A stretch of DNA of 64,000 nucleotides from Cyclina sinensis (GCA_012932295.1 JAAONU010000004.1:11470630-11534629); one strand, 5' to 3'; positions 23,590 to 36,462 are shown, counted from the stretch's first letter. Notes: generated from the letters alone by a model not told the origin. A program made the numbers and translations.

Positions 23590-23745
23590 CAATTCTGCTC
23601 TTCTGCTATTCTGCTGGCGATGTTCGGTTATTCTGTCATTATGCTGGAGTTATTCTGCTATTCTGCTGAAGTTTTTTTCAACGTGCAAAAATGTTGCTGC
23701 TATTCTGCTGGGGTTGCATTTACTATTCTGCTCTTCTGCTGAAAT
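23590..23745 (+). repeat. Degenerate (ATTCTGCT)-type minisatellite
   Basis: Many occurrences of TTCTGCT within irregular 8-21 bp units (for example 'attctgctggagttattctgctattctgctgaag'). A smaller patch of the same word occurs at about 24170-24240. Confidence 0.75.
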
Positions 23746-24649
23746 TTTCTTCCAGATTTTTTTTTAAATATTTGTCTAAGTTCATGTGTTTACTTAAAGA
23801 CTAATTTCACGAACTAGCAATTTGACCAGAGGATAAAACACGAAAAACATTATCTTCTTATTGCCATCTGTTAACATATAAAGTTCCGTTAACCTAGCTC
23901 ATATACATTTTGAGTAATGACAAAATTCCTCTTTTAAAGTCATAATTTTACTATTGCTGTTACCATTGCAACAAGAATTCTGAGCCGAGGATAAAACAAA
24001 TTCATTTTTTCACCTTCTATGTTGCCATCCATTCATATACCTAATTTGGTCAACTTAACCTATACAATTTTTATGTTATCGCAGGATCATAATTTACGGA
24101 CAGCCGGACGGACGAACAGAAAAATGGACGGAGAGAAACATCGGAAGGTGAATATAAAACTCAACTTTTTTAAATCTTGTTCTGCTTTTCTGCCATTCTG
24201 CTTTAGTTGTACTGCTTTTATCCTGTTCAGCTATTCTTCTTACTTCACACATAACGTCATTTACCTTTTGTTGTCAAAATATTTCTATATTCATGTTAAT
24301 ACATTTAAATCATTCTGTTGCAAATCTATACCTGTTATCAATGAGTGATCGCCTTGTTTTTAAATATTCTAACAGACATCTAATTACACTTTTTTACGAG
24401 ACGTCATGTCCCAGTTATACGGTGTTACCGTTAAGTCTAGAGACGCTGAAGAAACACTGGGAACTCTTCTCGCAACTGTCTTAATGTGTGGTGCGAAGCT
24501 ATTTGATCACGTATATGGTGACGTAGCGAAAAGTTTGCGTTTAAAATCAATCACTTTGCACACTTCTTTTAGGAAATGTAAGAATGACTTTTCATTACAA
24601 TTTTTCATTGTATTCTATGTTTTGATCTAATTATGTCTTCCCCTCTCTG

Positions 24650-25500
24650 GGGGAGAGATATTGTTTTTGCCTTGTCCGTCAGTCCGTCTGTCATAATTCG
24701 TTTCCGTTCGATAACTAGAGTACCGTTTGACCTTGAATCTTCAAGCTTCAAAGGGTGATTGCCCTTGTTGAGTTACAGGAGCCTATTGTTTTTTTTGGGT
24801 ATGTAGGTCAAAGGACAAGGTCACAGTGACCTTAAATGTGAAAATGGTTTCCGCTCAGTAACTAGAGTTCAATTTGACCTGACTTTAAACTTCGAAGGAT
24901 GACTGTTCTTACTGAGTTATAGACGCATATTGATATTGGGGTCAGCTGGTCAAAGGTCAAGGTCACAGTGATCTTTAACATGAAAATGCTTTCCGCTTAA
25001 TTACTAGAGTTTTTTTTCATCCAGTGTCTTCGAACTTAATAGTATGATTGCCCTTGTTGAGTAGAAGAAGCCTATTGTTTTTGGGGACAGCTGATCAAAG
25101 GTCAAGGCCATAGTGACCTTAAATGTAAAATTGGTTTATGCTCAATAATTAGAGTTCTATTTGGCCTCGTGTCTTCAAACTTCAGATGATTGTCCTTCAG
25201 TTAGAGAAGTCTATTGTTTTTGGGGTCTGTAGGTCAAAGGCTAAGATCACATTGACTTAAATGTAAAAATAAATTCTCCGATGAATACCTCGAGTGCCAT
25301 TTCAGCCAGACTGTTGAACTCTTTTTTTTTAATTGTCATTTGTAAATCTGTCACACTTTGTTTCCGTTTGATAAATAGAGTACCTTTTGACCTGAAACTT
25401 TCAAACTTCATATTATACTATCTTCATTATATTTTCTTCATTGAGGTCACTACGACAAAGGTCAAGTTCACATACACTTAAATTTGAAATTCCTTCCAGT
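24650..25500 (+). repeat. Tandem array with nuclear-receptor-like GGTCA words (about 145-bp units)
   Basis: About five or six units, each ordered 'ttccg(t/c)t(c/t)aataactagagtt..tttgacct', 'cttcaaacttc', 'gattgcccttgttgagtt', 'gcctattgtttttgggg', then 'aggtcaaaggtcaaggtcacagtgacctta'. The last segment includes a perfect AGGTCACAGTGACCT palindrome at 24818-24832. Later units decay towards 25500. No terminal structures are identified. Confidence 0.75.
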
Positions 25501-25509
25501 CAATAATGT

Positions 25510-28290
25510 GCATATTTTTTTAGTGGCCTTGACTTGTAAAAATATTCTTCGTGCTTAAAAATTGGAGAACGTTTCGGCCTATAGGCTTCAGAACAGATAA
25601 GAGGATCGCCAATATTACAAGATTTGGCCTTGTTCCTGTCGTGTAATCGTTGTTTTTTTCCTGCAACGAGAAGTGTTTTGGGAAAAAAACTCTGTGCACA
25701 GTTTTCTTTATAATATAAGCTTTTCTATATAGTATTTGTTATATCGCTTTTTATCCTTTTTATACCACGTTTTTTTTCCTACACACTCATTCCTATTCCC
25801 TAGTGCACAATTCTCTTCCTCTAGCTATGCCGACCTCTGTCATCTCTTCTGTGCCCCTGTTTCAATGATGCGCTGGGGAGAGATGCGCTTTCCTCCCAAA
25901 ATATGCTGATAGTCTCTTCTTTTCAAAATAAACTTCATGCTCTCATGATAACTTTTATATGATTGTGATTTGCTAGACCTGTTGCATCGAACTTAAATGA
26001 GGACTTTCGGTCAGAAAAAGAAGAAGGAATATTAAGACTTGTTGATGAGGTAAAAAATGTAAATTTCTGAATTTGCAGTAGAATGAACAACTATTTAGTA
26101 TAGTAAAGAGTTCCCTGAGGCTTTTTTTATTTTTAAAGACAGTAATTTAAAACTGCGCAGCTGAATGATTTTGAAATATTACAACTACGTATTAATTACC
26201 TTTAAAACAAATTTGTGATGATTTCAACGAGATGTCAGATATATAAAAGACTTATTAGTTATTTGTTTAAATAAAAATTGCTTTGGAATTTTAAAATGTC
26301 CTTTGCATAAGGGATTATGAGAGAACAGAAATCAATAGATGTTAACTGTTAATTCAAGTTTAAAACTCATGTTCTTGGTACACATAGCTTTTTTAAATTT
26401 TTAGTAAATGCATCATTATATAAAATTACCGATAAATTACCTATTTAGTATTAAGTATATTTATCTACTTCTTTTGACTAAAAAAAAAACAAAACGTTTA
26501 CTGCCGTATTTTCTTAAAGAACAAATATAAGCGATCGAACAGATGTATTATAGCACTAAAATGTTGATTGTGTTTTGTCGTTGGCAGTAGGCCTGTTGAG
26601 TGTTGGGTTGAACTGTTGATGACAAAAGGGTCAAGAATTACTACGATAGCTTGGTTTGGGAGTCCAGGTCTCGATGGAATCAAAGATTCCAGTTGTGTAA
26701 GTTCTATATTCATTATTCCATAGGTTTATTTAAGACCCTAGGCATCTCTGATTGGCGTATTTCATGATGCAATACATTTTATTTATGACAACTCAGATTT
26801 ACGGGGAATTAGATGGAAGCATATATCCTGAAACACTTGCCGGCTTGCTGAATACAATTTAAGTCCGACAAGATATGTTTATAGAAAATTACTATGCTGT
26901 ATTAATATTGAGATAATTATTTAACATATTAATTACTTTTTAGGCGGAAGTGTTTATGTCATTTTGACTGAAAAAGTGAGATCGATGCCTTTAAAATTAA
27001 ATGCATGAATGTATATTCAGATTTCAATACCTAGTGGTTTATATTGTTTTCAAGAAAATATACATGTGTGCTTGTAAATTGTAAGGTTATTTTTACTTTG
27101 TAACATATTTCAATTTCTTTTAAATTTCTTAAAAAATTGATGCAGTGTCAGTTGCATATATAAGTGTTGCAAAAATTAGACGACCTTTTTCACGTACTGA
27201 AATATTAATAATACGTCTTTATGATCGCTTGGGTCCTTATCATGTTTTATTTTTGCAATCATATTGCGATACTTTGAAATCTCACATTGGAAACACATTC
27301 ATAAACGTATGTCTAAAGGAGCGAATGACCTCAGGTCGTTTGCCATATATTTCTGTAAAATCTGTTGGTATTATATTTATAAACACCGTTCGTTGTTATA
27401 TGACCATAAACATGATAAATGCATTGTAAACTTTATTTTATTCTGATGCACTGTATGCAAAAAGGCACAAAAGAGTGTTCATAAATTGCTTTTTAGTACA
27501 AACGTTACGATTAACGACACCTGTGTCAAAGGAGGCTCAAAGCAGTTGGCATCTCTAGGCTTAATAACACACGCTAATTACAGTTATATGCTTCATAAAC
27601 ATTACGTATCATATTCGTGAAACGGATATTTCCTTCTTGTATTTCAGCCAGGGATCTTTAAGTGTATTATATCATCAATATAAGTGGAGAAGGCAAATGT
27701 GCAGTGCATTAAACAGGCAGCGATGCCATTGGCGTTGTGTTTTTTTTTTTTTGAAAAAAATAATGTGATTAACGTTTTGTATTAATCATTACACTTGAGT
27801 ATCTTGAAAAAATATTTTTGTTCACACCAGAGTCTGTGAGAATACAAATCCATTTTTGTTAATATCACATTAAAATTCTTCTGTAAAAGTAATCTTTAAT
27901 TTAAGTTAAAATTCTGTAAAGTTTATACGCTCCCTTAGCAGCTATGTGAATACACTACCGTAATATAACACCGCTGCTTTATCAATCGTAAATTTATGAT
28001 ATTAACCTTTGCCACGAACTTTAAACAACCAATGAAAGCGTACCAATATACCTGCAGCCGAAAAATCTTAAAACCAATAATCTTTGGTTAAAACGATAAC
28101 GTACCTGCAAAAATTAAAAAAAAGACAGATGCCCTTCCAGAATAGAAAGGGATTTTCCGATCGGTCCCTCTTTTTGGCCCATATATAGAGTTTTTTCAAG
28201 TAAATTTAACAGTGAAAATACTCATAAAAATAGCAAAATGAATATTAAGTATAAAATTTTCTTATTTATTTCATAGATAGACAGCTTCTT
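25510..28290. other. Mostly non-coding AT-rich DNA with one exon candidate
   Basis: Apart from the exon candidate at 25977-26049, I see no supported feature. Confidence 0.35.
25977..26049 (+). CDS. Candidate internal exon, unknown gene
   Basis: 73 bp between a weak acceptor (TTTGCTAG) and a donor GAG/GTAAAA. The only open frame gives 24 residues, acidic and helix-prone (FRSEKEEGILRLVDE at its end), ending in phase 0. The next candidate exon at 31014 begins in phase 0, so the two could be joined in frame. The earlier candidate at 22964 ends in phase 1 and cannot join directly, so at least one further exon would be needed. Confidence 0.3.
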
Positions 28291-28300
28291 ATCAGCAATA

Positions 28301-29434
28301 TGTTCATACGTACGAACAATGATAGGTACTGATGTAATTAATGACTGAAAATTTGTTCATACGTACGAACAAACCTTCTAAAACTGTTTTTTTTTTCATA
28401 TAAAAAGAAGCCGAGATCAGTAAATTAATTCATTCATTTTGTTCATACGTACGAACAAGTGTATTTTCAAAATCAATGAATGCAATAAGCGACTTGACGC
28501 TTGTAAAAACTGTTTTTTTTTATTAAGAAATAAGCCAAGATCAGTAAAATAATTTCATTCATTTTGTTCGTACGTACGAACAAGCGTATTTTTCACTGAA
28601 TTCAAACAAGCATAGTTTTCCAAGTCGATGAAATGACAAACTTCATACATTTTGTTCGTACGTACGAACAATTTTAAGTGTAGTTTTCCATGTCGATGAA
28701 ATGACTAACTTCATACATTTTGTTCGTACGTACGAACAATTTTAAGTGTAGTTTTCCATGTCGATGAAATGACAAACTTCATACATTTTGTTCGTACATA
28801 CGAACAATTTTAAGTGTAGTTTTCCATGTCGATGAAATGACTAACTTTAAACATTTTGTTCGTACGTACGAACAATTTTAAGTGCAGTTTTCTAAGTAGA
28901 TGAAATGACTCACTTCATACATTTTGTTCGTACGTACGAACAAGTGTAGTACTCCCAGTCGATGAAATGACTGACTTCATACATTTTCTTCATAAGTACA
29001 AACAATTTTAATAGAAATTTTCCAAGTCAATGAAATGACTGACTTCACACATTTTGTTTGTATATTTGAACAAGTGTAGTTCTCCCAGTCAATGAAATGA
29101 CTAACTTCATACATTTTGTTCGTACGTACGAACAATTTTAAGTGTAGTTTTTCAAGTCGATGAAATGACTCACTTCACACATTTTGTTCGTACGTACGAA
29201 CAAGTGCAGTTCTCCATGTCGATGAAATGACTGACTTCACACATTTTCTTTGTACGTACAAACAAGTGTAATTTTCAAAATCAAGGAAATGACTGACTTA
29301 TGCATTTTGTTCATACGTCCGAACAAAGTACTAAGGTTTTCAAATGTTGTAAAAAAACTTTCAATGAAAATTCAGTTGCTCATTGGAAGATGTGAAAATA
29401 AAAATGAAATCGTTTTTGTTTGTATGTATGAAAA
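28301..29434. repeat. Satellite with a 20-bp palindromic core every 61-68 bp
   Basis: Sixteen copies of a palindrome with consensus TTGTTCGTACGTACGAACAA; the inner 18 bp start at 28301, 28354, 28440, 28565, 28653, 28721, 28789, 28857, 28925, 28988, 29055, 29117, 29185, 29247, 29308 and 29417. From the fifth copy to the fifteenth the spacing is 61-68 bp, with a conserved linker ('agtgtagttttccatgtcgatgaaatgactaacttcatacatttt'-type). The first four are irregularly spaced, with longer linkers. Copies at 28988, 29055, 29247 and 29417 are degraded, but some keep symmetry. Confidence 0.9.
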
Positions 29435-29519
29435 ATTTTGTAGTTCAAAGACTGTTGTCATAAGAAACAGTTCTGACCAGAAAGCATAGTTTGTTCATAT
29501 GTATATGTACAAATAATAA

Positions 29520-32380
29520 CAATTAAGCAATGCAACATATATGTAAAATCTGCATGAAGCCATAAAAATAACTTTGAGTGCGTACAAAATAACACAGGTG
29601 TCAGGATGCTATAAGGATGCTTTATACCAAGAATCATCAAGACTGGTCAATTTAAACCCAGTTTATTTAACACAGATTTTCTATATTCAGTAGTTTTTTA
29701 CTAACAGTGACAAGAGATTTTAAATGTATCTCATGTTGACATCAAAGATAAATAATCCCTGCCTCTAGCAGTCATGCCCTTTCTACACAAAATAATCTCT
29801 GCAACTGATACAGACATGATAGAGGGTCATCCAAAGAATAATTTTGTTCAAAATTATTTTTATTGGGTCAGGAATTTCTAAAGAGAAGATTTTATCAATT
29901 CCCAATTCAGACAAATCATGAAAGATAAACCCTGCCTTTGCTGGCTTTGTTTTTTTTGCAGCTGACCACAATAAATGTTGGTTTATATAATGGTTAAAAT
30001 CAAGCCAGCAGTTTATACAGTTTTTTTCTTCCCTATAATATATAATGGCGGTCAGTGTTGTTTTCACAGAACAAAGTTTGCTTTAAAGTTCCTCTTTCCC
30101 CTTTTGGACTTTTATCTCAAAATTGTGTAAATACTGAACTACGCGTTTACGTTACCAAGAATCCGCAACATTTGAAGACAGCAATGAAACCTCCGCAAGA
30201 ATTCATGCCATTTTGATTTAAACTTTTTGTTATTTGAATTGGGTTATTTATGTATAGATACAATACTAAGAAAAACGTTCTGAAAATTAAATTTTAGCAG
30301 AGGTAAGAAAGTAAACGGTAGTGAAACATTCGGCCGATGCACAGGAGAGTATAACGCTAATAATTAGTTAATAGTCATCACAACGCGATGTCTGGTGCTT
30401 CAGAAATTATTGACTGATGTCATTGTGACAGTCTTCCGACACTGCACTCTAGTGAATGCAATAAGGTCTTTGTTTACAGCTGAAATTATGAAAAACTTGA
30501 ATATATGCTTGTAAGATATAGAACAGTTACAATAGGTGAAATAACAAAGATAAGATACAGTAGGTTTAAGAGGTGAAAATAATATCCTGGTACCAAAATT
30601 TTATTTCACCCTTTACTGCAGTGCCTGCCCTTGGTGTTTTAGTGCCCAAAGTCACTGCAAATGTTTAAATTGTCGTCACATGTTAGATTACTACAGCGGC
30701 TACAAATAAGAACACATAAACTGTTGCAATTTGCCAACATATGTACATATCTTAGAAAAATGCAAACGTAACAGTTATTTTAGCCGATTTGATAAGCTCT
30801 GTAAAGTGTTCTCATAATCAGCATTTGTTTTCGGACATGCTTTTCAACCACCAGCTCCAAACGAGGTCTCATTTGTTGGAATTTATATTTATGTCTTATC
30901 TATGTACATTGTAGAAATAGCAGATTAATACATTGCCATTTTTCATTTCAGACAGCTATAGAAATATTTTGTTTTCGATTTAAAGCATGCTTTTTGTAAT
31001 ACATTTTTTTTAGGTTTCCGAAAAGACTAACTGTCCGGTTGTTCATTTCTGGTCTCGCACAGAGGTGGGACGTCAGTTTCACAGTGCTGCTTCAGACAAA
31101 AAAAGTAAAGCATAAACACTTTGTTTACAAAAAAGAAGGCCAGGTGATAGGCAAGATAAACTTACCTATAGTCAAAATAATAATTAAGTTATCCTAGACA
31201 AACTATTTTATTAAGTTATAAAAGTGGTCAAAATGATAAACAATAGATATATAGCAATCAAAAAAAATGCCAAAAAACTTTGAAGATTCAGAAACAATAC
31301 ACATTAGATGAAACAAATAGTTGTTCACTTCTAAGATTGATATTAAGGCCTACATTATCAGTTATAAACTTGATTCATGATTGAGCTAGTACATTAATAA
31401 TTTTTACACAGTAGAAGTATAATGTTTATCACAATGGATATATTAAAGTAAAACATTCGTTTCGTTTGTTTTTCAACAAGTATATATTGGTGTAAATTGA
31501 ATGTTCTTATATTTTAGGAATACCTGACCACTAAAATAACTGTATAATTTACCACAAATTACAACATCAACATTCAAGGTTTTTCTAACTACATTTGCAG
31601 ATTAGATGAGGGTCTTAAAAAGTTTCACCTCTTAGAAATGTACAATATGTTGTATTTATTTACTTCTAACATTTCAAATAACATGGATTCTTACATTTCC
31701 GACAATGTCGAAGACTAACCAGTATGTAAGCAAATCGAACATGAGAGTTATCTTCCTATTAAGTAATTGGACTCATGTTTTCCAAGTTCCCTATTATCTA
31801 AAACAGGTATACTCCGAAAAACTTAACAAATTTCCTTATCATCGATTAAGTCAAAGTCAAACAAACAATTTCGCCAATGTGATATGATCTGAAATACCAC
31901 ATCCATTTAAGTTTAAACATATTTATTCTCAGAATATATACAGTCATTATATAATATACAATTTAGAGCAATATATATATACAATACATATTCATGAAAA
32001 AGGATTAGAACGAAAGACAAAAAGTCTTATAAAATTCTTCTCCTTAACATGTAATAGGTGCTTAATTCGTAACAAGCTAACATATATATTTGAGAACCAA
32101 GGAAATGACAATGATATATGATTAGAGTATAAATGAATAAACAGGTACGAGTTATGTAACTTTCTCTAACGTAAAGATACAAAGATTATAGTAATAATTT
32201 TGAAACATGCAACTTAAGTATTGGAACGGAAGAAGTATGGATAAAAAATTAAGAAATTGATATAGGAAATATCTGTAACTAAACATAACGATATATTTAG
32301 TTGGATAGTCAAGATATGAAAAATAGAAGGTTTGATATTTAAAAGTCTCAATAAAGTCTTTAAGTAAAGAAGTAACTAAA
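29520..32380. other. AT-rich non-coding DNA, including LINE 3' flank
   Basis: Contains one exon candidate (31014-31104). The last few hundred bases (about 31900-32380) probably include the LINE 3' untranslated region; no clear 3' terminus was found. Confidence 0.35.
31014..31104 (+). CDS. Candidate internal exon, unknown gene
   Basis: A strong acceptor (eight T then AG) precedes 91 bp open in phase 0, ending at AAAA/GTAAAG in phase 1. The frame encodes about 30 residues including CPVVHFWSRTEVGRQFHSAA. It is in phase with the candidate exon at 25977-26049. The family is not recognised. Confidence 0.35.
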
Positions 32381-32382
32381 TA

Positions 32383-33160
32383 TTAGAAAAATCGTTTTGT
32401 TTCATCGATGTAATTGTGTACTTGTTCGAATATCATAGTATTTATCTGATCAGAAAGTTCTGGGTTGCCAAAAAGTAAACTGTTTAAGTCAATGTGTATG
32501 TTTGCTGGATTGTGTAGTAATTTCCGCCTAGAATTATCAAATTGCCTGCACTCGAAAAAATAATGAAAATTAATGATAATTAAGTGAACTACATGTTGTT
32601 CTAAGTCTAGTATGAAGGATTTGAAGTCTTCTATCACCAACATTATAGTATTTGGGTGTTTGGTGATTATTTTCCTTGAAATAACGTTTAAAGGAAGAAA
32701 GGGTGGAGATGTTTCGGACATTAAGTGGGAGACTGTTCCATTCTCTAATAACTGAAGGAAAAAAAGAATTATAATAAAGTTTTGTTTTTGCAAATATTCC
32801 AGGAATATCAGATGTGTTTCTTAAGTTGTACCGGTCATTTGTCATTGGAGGAATTATTGAAGAAAGATATTCTGGAGTTAGTCCGTTTTGAATTTTATAA
32901 AATAATATCATTCTATGATAATATCTTCTTTTTTCTAAAGATTCCCAATTTAATTCGTTTGCTAAATTTTCAATTGAAACAAGACGTGTAGCTCCTGATG
33001 CGATACGAGCACATTCATTTTGAATTTTATTAAGTTCATCTAGTTCATAATTTGTAGCATTTCCCCAAATTATGTCTGCGTATTCTAGTAATGGACGTAT
33101 AAAAGAGGTGTAGATTATTTCGAGTGACTTTCTGTCTAGGTGAAATTTCAATTTTCTCAT
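32383..33160 (-). pseudogene. LINE C-terminal region with an internal deletion
   Basis: Contains RPLLEYADIIWGN, LNKIQNECARIASG and NLRNTSDI, the usual post-RT region of these LINEs. The expected Cys-rich segment before HYFFEC appears to be missing: the frame runs out just after CSSLNYH, and FHYFFECRQFDNSRR resumes in another frame close by (about 32580). Confidence 0.75.
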
Positions 33161-33169
33161 AACATTTAC

Positions 33170-34613
33170 CCTTTTCCATGCCTTATCTTTGATTTAATCA
33201 GTATGTGAGTGCCAAGTGCAGTCATTTGAAATAAAAACTCCAAGATGTTTGTGTTCTAAACCTTCAGAAATAGTTTGGTTATTCATATGTAAATCAGGAT
33301 GTTGAGGTGTTTTTTTTTCTAGAGACTAATAAAGATTCGGATTTAGAAGGGTTGAACGAAACAAGCCATGTAGCTGCCCATGACGAAATTTTGTCAATAT
33401 CAGATTGAAGAGTAATAGCGGCATTTTGGGGATGTTCAACCACAAGATAGAGACTGGTATCATCAGCAAATAAGTTAATTCTCGACTCTAGATCTTTAAC
33501 GATGTCATTGATAAAAATAAGAAATAGTAGAGGGCCAAGAATCGAACCCTGTGGAACACCAGCTGAAAGGTAACCAAAAGAAGATTTAGTGTTCGAAAAC
33601 CACTCGTTGACGTCTGTTGGTTAAATAATCACAAAACCAAGAATAGAGAGGACCAGAAATTCCAGCATGTTTAAGTTTAGCAAGTAGACCCTTGTGCCAT
33701 ACCTTGTCAAAAGCTTTACTTATGTCAAAAAATATGACTCTTACTTCAAGACCATCATCCAATGCTTTGTAGAGTGTATCATAAATGAATAATAGTTGAT
33801 TGACTGCAGAGTCACCAGGTATGAAACCTGATTGATATGGAGTGAGGAAATTATTTACTCGTAAATGATTAAAAAGATGTTTAAATATTAGTCTTTCAAG
33901 TACTTTCTCCATGGTGTTTAGAAGTGAAATTGGTCGATAATTACAAGGTAAAGATGGATCTCATTTCTTAAAGATTACAGAAACATTGGCTTCCTTCCAA
34001 GGACAAGGAACTTTACAAGTTATGAGAGACTGATTAAAAAGGTCACATAGTGGAAGTGCAAGTTCAAAAGATGCCTCTTTGAGGATTTTATTATTAATTC
34101 CGTCAGGCCCAGATGCCTTGTCAGGTTTAATGGATTTTAGGACGGATTCAGTTTCTAGTGGTGTAAGAGAAAGCTCTGAAAGAGTGTTCGGACATGAAGA
34201 TGGGCCGAGATCGGGAGCAGCTTTATCAGTGTTCTCAACTTGGGTTTGATGCAGGAAATATTCATTAAAAAGATTTGCTTTCTCATCGTCAGAGATATGG
34301 AGAGTGTTAGTGTTTTGTTTAAAAGTGGCGGTATCGATTGATTAGTCGATGACGAAATGAACGTTTTTAGAGTCTTCCACCAATCATGTGATGACAGAGA
34401 TTGTTCTTTCAGTTTGGAGGCCAAGTTGGAATAATAATTAGATTTAGCTTTTCTTATAAGTAATGCTGTTTTATTTGTAACTTGTTTAAACTTTTGCCAG
34501 TGAGTAGGAGATTGTGTTTTTTTAGCTTTTCGGTAGAGGCGTTTTCGAATTCGAATTTGATTTCTAATGAAACTTGTCATCCATGGAGCATCTAAAGGGC
34601 GAACAGTAATCAT
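33170..34613 (-). pseudogene. LINE linker and reverse transcriptase, frameshifted
   Basis: A basic linker (RKRLYRKAKK, residues typical of LINE ORF2 between endonuclease and RT) runs from 34613. RT blocks follow from 33912: MEKVLERL, YQSGFIPGDS, FFDISKAFDKVWH (first catalytic Asp), then after a frameshift near 33588 GVPQGSILGPLLFLIFINDI and LFADDTSLYL (catalytic ADD at about 33460). The region about 34150-33915 has at least one further break. Confidence 0.8.
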
Positions 34614-34642
34614 TTTATTAGGAATAGAGTTTTTAGCTATGT

Positions 34643-35749
34643 CTAATATTTTATTAGAAATATTTTGTGTGTACCTGTCGATATCGTGGTCAAAACATTA
34701 ATTCCAATCAGTAGCACGCGTATCACCTCGAAGTTTTTCATAATCTCCACGTTTATATTCCCAGATAAACCTTTCAAAAATTTGTGTTTGTATTTTTTAA
34801 ATTTTAAAAAACAATAAATAGGAATATGATACCTGACATCTTGAATTTGAAAGTGATCGCCTACGCCAGAATGTAATACGCTATCTTTGTTTTTAACAAA
34901 AATCAAATCTATAATTGACTCAGATCTTTCTGTAAAATTTGTCGGTTCATCAATAATCTGAAACAAGTTGAATTGTTGCATAAGTGAATAAAATTTTCTA
35001 TTAGACGTATTATTTAGTATGTTAAAGTTACAATCGCCTGTAATTATTAAATCGGAGATATTTGTATCCATCGCAAGGGCAATTGAGTCTTCAATTTGGC
35101 CAATGTAAATAGCATCTGAATCAGGTGCACGATAAAATACTCCAAAAAGGACGTGTTTATTATTTTCAATAGTAATTTCTATCCAAATATTCTCTAAATG
35201 ATCTAATTCGAGATCACGTCTCCTTCTGTAATGTAAATTGCTTTTAACGTATAACAAAACACCACCGTAGCTATTTTGCTCGCAATCTTTACGTTCAGGA
35301 ATAAAGAAAGATGCTAGAAGTAGTTCCTCAGTGGTTATATTCTGATTGAGCCATGTTTCTGAAAAGGCGAGAATATCGAAATCACAAAGCTCTGGATAAA
35401 TAATGTCTAGTTTATGACGAATGCTGTTAAGGTTCAAATGTACAAAAGAGAGATGATGATGCATGTTTTCAAATTCAGTAGATTGATATGTAGATGTTAA
35501 AGTAAGTGATTGAGGTCCAGGGTTTCTGTGAACATCACCAGCCACCAGAATAAGTAGGTATAACCACGTGCAAAGTGCGCTAATGATAAGTGATTCGAGA
35601 AGTGATGATGTGAATCTTAGATTAACATCAAGTTTGTTTAAATTTGGTTTGACTTTTTTGTAAGGTTTATTAATCAATATGTATATATTGGCAGTTAAAA
35701 ACAGGTTCCTTTTTAAAGACATTGTTGAGATAGGGCAGTAATAGAACAT
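34643..35749 (-). pseudogene. LINE apurinic-type endonuclease domain
   Basis: A 368-codon frame. The N-terminal part has a hydrophobic stretch (ALCTWLYLLILVAGDV) and GDVHRNPGP. From about residue 98 it matches the endonuclease/exonuclease/phosphatase fold: LNSIR, DILAFSETWLN (catalytic E), YGGVLLYVKS, FGVFYRAP, then LIITGDCNFNI (catalytic D and N) and an IDLIFV strand. The histidine segment near the end (VGDHFQIQ) is altered from the usual SDH. The frame then diverges into nonsense towards 34643. Confidence 0.8.
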
Positions 35750-36460
35750 CCATTTTCACATGGAGAAATGAGTAGTAATTGCAGTCTTCTATAAACCAGT
35801 GAAATAAAGAAGAGTTCCAATCAGTGCATCAAATGATCTCATTGGTCAATTAAGCAATGCTGTACTAATCATGGTTTGCCGTAGATTGTGCATTAATTTA
35901 ATCAATGCATTGCGAGTATTAAAACAGTTGATATGAGTGAAAGAATTATGACAAAGTCAAGTTCAGGCAATTTCTGCATTTTCATAAACTTCCAACCGGC
36001 TTTCTGAAAACATCTCTGGAAGAAAAACAATTGTCTAGATAAAGGTTAGTCTTTATTTGCTACCTAACCTATGCCTGAACAGTCTTATATTCTGATAAAC
36101 GCTTACTGGCTAAGTGTTTGAAGTAATATCTTATCTACCGACTAAGACAATTCAACAAAAGTAAATAACTAGGCTATAGGTGACAATAGTCCAATTAACT
36201 GGTTTGGACTTAAAATAAAACTGCAATTCTTTTGGCCATAATGAAATTTCAAACACTTATGTCAACCAGAAAATCAATTTATACATTCCAACATGGCTAT
36301 TTTTTCATTAGCAGACATTCTTTTCTGTCAATGAAAACAAAACTTATTGTCATTTCTTCTTAACTGCAAAGCACATTCATTTGTTTGCAGTGTGAGTGCG
36401 GGAAAAAACAAACCTTTACGCTGTTTCTGTATAACTCTGCAGCATTTTAGGTAATGCTAT
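35750..36460. other. AT-rich non-coding DNA
   Basis: Upstream flank of the LINE; no feature seen. Confidence 0.4.
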
Positions 36461-36462
36461 TA

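Larger units (their letters stand above)
32383..35749 (-). mobile_element. Decayed non-LTR retrotransposon (CR1/L2-like LINE)
   Basis: A minus-strand element with, in order, an endonuclease (35749-34643), a linker (34613-34155), reverse transcriptase (about 33912-33170) and a C-terminal region (33160-32383). The pieces lie in several frames and are separated by frameshifts and stops, so it is not functional. A hydrophobic leader followed by GDVHRNPGP before the endonuclease is typical of CR1/L2-type elements; the exact clade is an inference. Confidence 0.85.

Noticed and set aside
24406..24630. 74-codon plus-strand frame beginning MSQLYGV
   Set aside because: Composition is somewhat coding-like, but there is no recognisable domain and no convincing splice partners.
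28301..29434. CRISPR-like array
   Set aside because: The spacers are themselves repeated, the repeats are perfect palindromes, and the setting is eukaryotic with no cas genes. It is a satellite.
29250..29489. 79-codon frame at the end of the palindromic satellite
   Set aside because: It starts inside the satellite and has no recognisable content.
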